Assembly: GCA_016866575.1 (NCBI GenBank)
Contig: VGMA01000078.1
Location: forward strand, 1-7,567
Reading direction: 5' to 3'
Source of the DNA: Chlamydiota bacterium
GTDB taxonomy: Bacteria; Chlamydiota; Chlamydiia; Chlamydiales; VGMA01
Length of the DNA: 7,567 nt
The position numbers and the translations under genes are program-made. A model generated the notes under the pieces. The model saw nothing but the letters and a program-made list of their open reading frames with translations. It was not told the DNA's origin and searched no databases. Positions 5,946 through 7,567 of the stretch are shown piece by piece; positions within the stretch are counted from its first letter, which is position 1, and each line of letters begins with the position of its first letter.

Positions 5946-7384
5946 CTTAGATCCTTTAAAAATTGCTCCGCTACTAAGCCTTGCCTTTTATCTTCTTTTT
6001 TCTTTATTGCCATTTGGCATAAAACGCTCAATCTAGGCTGTTTTTCAAAAAATGCAAGGTGCTTAATCATAAATCGCCAAAATAGAGCATCCCAAATTTC
6101 ACACCAATCTGCTTTAGTGTAATCGCTCATCTTAAGAATGTAATTCGAACCGCTGAAATAAGGCTTAGTAGTCATCATCCCGCCGTCGGCATATTGGCTC
6201 ATGCCATAAATATTTGGCACCATCACCCAATCATACGAATCGATAAAAAGTTCCATAAACCATTGATAAATCGCATCAGGCGATATTTCAGAGATCAAAA
6301 AGAAATTCCCTAAAACCATCAATCTTTCTATGTGGTGAAGATAGCCTGTTTGCATCAGTTTTTCTATTGCATCATCAATAGGCAAAATCCCTGAAGAGCC
6401 CTCATAAAATGCTTTTGGCATTTTTTTTCTATGATCAAAAAAGTTTTCTTTTCTCTGCTTATCGCCTATGGCATGATAAACACCTCTGATAAACTCGCGC
6501 CAGCCAATGACCTGCCTGATGAACCCCTCAAGACTATTTAAAGGCACTTCATATCTACTTGCATATTCCATAGTCTCTTGAATGACTTGCTGTGGTGTCA
6601 AAAGGCCTACGTTGATAAGCATAGAAAGACGTGAATGGAAAACGACATCTTCATTTCGAACTATCGCATCTTCATAATCACCAAAAAGATCAAGACGATT
6701 TTCTAAGAAGTCTTTAAAAGCAAGTTTGGCCTCTTTGTGACTGCTAGCATAGCCAAAATGGTCAAGATGACCGGGATTGTCTTGATACTTTTTCTTCACA
6801 TAACCCATAGCCTCTTTAGCCGCCTCATTTTTACCAAAAAGAAGTGGCTGCGGAACATGCAATTTCTTTGGAAGCTTTTTTCTATTCTCTTGATCAAAGC
6901 TCCATTTCCCCCCATAAGGCTTTCCTCTTTCATCGATCAATAGATTCATTTTCTTTCTTTGATAGATGTAAAAAGTATCACAGCTGAAGTGCTTTTTATC
7001 TTTAAAAAGATTAGAAAACTCTTGTTTGGTAGTTAAAAAAAGAGGTGTTTGAAAAATTTCAAGACGAACTTCATGCTGATTGATAGCTGCTTTTAGCCGC
7101 TTTTCAAGCTCCATATCGTCAAGCTCTACTACATGGATAGAATCAATTTTGCCGTGATCGAAAATTGACTCTAAATCTCCTTCAATATAGCACGTTTTAT
7201 ACCCCTTTTCTTCTAAATAGAGCTGATAATTTTTCAAACAGGCGCGATGAAAGGCAAGTTTTTGCTTATGGAATTGAAAATCTCTAAAAAACCGGCGGTC
7301 TTCGATCAAAAAAACTGTTCTATGATCCTTAATACAAGGATGATGCTCAAAAAGATGGTGAGGAAATACACATACAACTTCCAT
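5942..7384 (-). CDS. Cryptochrome/photolyase-related protein (FeS-BCP type, cluster cysteines missing)
   Basis: A 480-residue member of the photolyase-related group that includes Agrobacterium PhrB (FeS-BCPs), only distantly related to the CPD photolyase in the same window. Numbering from ATG 7384: an N-terminal Rossmann-like domain whose FHKQK-L-x-F stretch is at 38-45, YGGKWSFDQENRK (157-169), the catalytic-domain GWREFIRG (294-301), YLHHIERLMVLGNF (348-361) and PNIYGMSQYADGGMMTTKPY (390-409). SGSNYILKMSDY (411-422) and WDALFWRF (431-438) follow. The HH pair at 350-351 corresponds to the active-site histidines of the (6-4)-photolyase PhrB. FAD binding is expected; either (6-4) repair or light sensing is possible. 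The [4Fe-4S] ligands are not there: MSDY is followed by T-K-A-D-W-C, and only C428 and C456 occur in the C-terminal half. Start: a GTG at 7438 would extend the frame by 18 residues, but those overlap tspO and show no homology; ATG 7384 shares its A with the tspO stop (TAATG) and begins the family-like MEVVCVFPHHLFEHHP. Confidence 0.9.
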   Translation of the reverse strand: MEVVCVFPHHLFEHHPCIKDHRTVFLIEDRRFFRDFQFHKQKLAFHRACLKNYQLYLEEKGYKTCYIEGDLESIFDHGKIDSIHVVELDDMELEKRLKAAINQHEVRLEIFQTPLFLTTKQEFSNLFKDKKHFSCDTFYIYQRKKMNLLIDERGKPYGGKWSFDQENRKKLPKKLHVPQPLLFGKNEAAKEAMGYVKKKYQDNPGHLDHFGYASSHKEAKLAFKDFLENRLDLFGDYEDAIVRNEDVVFHSRLSMLINVGLLTPQQVIQETMEYASRYEVPLNSLEGFIRQVIGWREFIRGVYHAIGDKQRKENFFDHRKKMPKAFYEGSSGILPIDDAIEKLMQTGYLHHIERLMVLGNFFLISEISPDAIYQWFMELFIDSYDWVMVPNIYGMSQYADGGMMTTKPYFSGSNYILKMSDYTKADWCEIWDALFWRFMIKHLAFFEKQPRLSVLCQMAIKKKEDKRQGLVAEQFLKDLR

Positions 7385-7567
7385 TAACGATTCAAACTCC
7401 AAATTGTGAAATTCAAGATTGCGGCATAAAAGGTCCACCCGAAATAGGGAATTAGTAAGTAAGCGCTTACTCTGTCTAACGGATAAAAGGCTTTAATGTT
7501 CAAAGCAATACAGATAAGTAGTGCCAAAATATCGATCAACCCTAGAAGCGGGCTTTGCAAAAAGAAA
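7384..7567 (-). CDS. tspO: TspO/MBR family protein, C-terminal 60 residues (5' partial)
   Basis: The minus strand from the window edge encodes 60 residues ending in TAA at 7386-7384. They match the last two membrane helices of TspO (tryptophan-rich sensory protein / peripheral benzodiazepine receptor family): SPLLGLIDILALLICIALNI (residues 5-24 of the visible part), AFYPLDRVSAYLLIPYFGW (26-44), then FYAAILNFTIWSLNR at the end. The L-L-I-P-Y-x-x-W-x-x-(F/Y)-A-x-x-L-N-x-x-I-W-x-L-N ending is diagnostic. TspO is a five-helix membrane protein that binds porphyrins and cholesterol; in bacteria it is linked to oxygen- and light-dependent tetrapyrrole handling and oxidative stress. Its stop overlaps the start of the photolyase-like gene by one base, implying coupled translation. 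The rest of the gene and its promoter are beyond 7567. Confidence 0.88.
   Translation of the reverse strand, partial: FFLQSPLLGLIDILALLICIALNIKAFYPLDRVSAYLLIPYFGWTFYAAILNFTIWSLNR
7458..7471. repeat. 14-bp perfect palindrome inside tspO
   Basis: AGTAAGCGCTTACT equals its own reverse complement, with no spacer. It lies in the tspO codons for R-V-S-A-Y, about 75 bp upstream of the photolyase-like start. It could be chance or an operator for an internal promoter; nothing else nearby looks like a promoter. Confidence 0.4.

Noticed and set aside
5385..7438. Open frames opposite or inside real genes, such as 4683-5162 (+), 5410-5592 (+), 6737-6943 (+), 1399-1671 (-), 2655-2867 (-), 897-1100 (+), 3771-3986 (+)
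   Set aside because: They lie antisense to or out of frame within well-supported genes, show no recognisable domain and have no convincing ribosome binding site.
7385..7438. 18-residue N-terminal extension of the photolyase-like protein from GTG 7438
   Set aside because: The extension is the out-of-frame reading of the tspO C-terminus and has no family similarity; the TAATG junction at 7384 is the better start.

Overview
The window is an AT-rich, tightly packed bacterial segment. It holds two convergent gene strings that meet near 4440-4515. There are no rRNA or tRNA genes, insertion sequences or CRISPR arrays, and almost no non-coding DNA. Base composition and protein style suggest a low-GC Gram-negative-type bacterium. 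An environmental chlamydia or a Legionella/Coxiella-like gammaproteobacterium would fit, but this is an impression and not a taxonomic call.

Plus strand (1-4439), six genes with gaps of 6-24 bp, so almost certainly one operon whose promoter lies left of the window. In order: a SOUL-family heme-binding protein (5' partial, with a probable frameshift near base 20); an unrecognised six-helix membrane protein; a class I-like CPD photolyase (phrB type); a short-chain dehydrogenase of an unusual type lacking the catalytic Tyr; a DUF2177 membrane protein; and a DUF1295 (steroid 5-alpha-reductase-like) membrane protein whose last 29 residues are displaced by a one-base frameshift in a C-run at 4346-4349.

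Minus strand (7567 down to 4515), three genes that overlap end to start. They are the C-terminal 60 residues of TspO; a second, very distant photolyase-superfamily protein (bacterial cryptochrome/photolyase of the FeS-BCP type, but without the cluster cysteines); and an NAD(P)-binding SDR-DUF2867 fusion. Junctions are TAATG (tspO to photolyase-like) and ATGA (photolyase-like to SDR-DUF2867), so translation of the three is probably coupled.

The common theme is light and photo-oxidative stress. There are two flavin photoenzymes for DNA repair or light sensing, two porphyrin/heme-binding protein families (SOUL and TspO) at the two ends, and a set of membrane or NAD(P)-dependent proteins (SDR, DUF2177, DUF1295, DUF2867) of the kind that accompany photolyase genes in light- or singlet-oxygen-induced regulons (LitR/CarH or ChrR-sigmaE types) of other bacteria. 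No regulator is visible here. The two strings look like a photoprotection island. The biochemical roles of its membrane and SDR members are unknown, and both apparent frameshifts need checking against raw reads before any gene is called dead.
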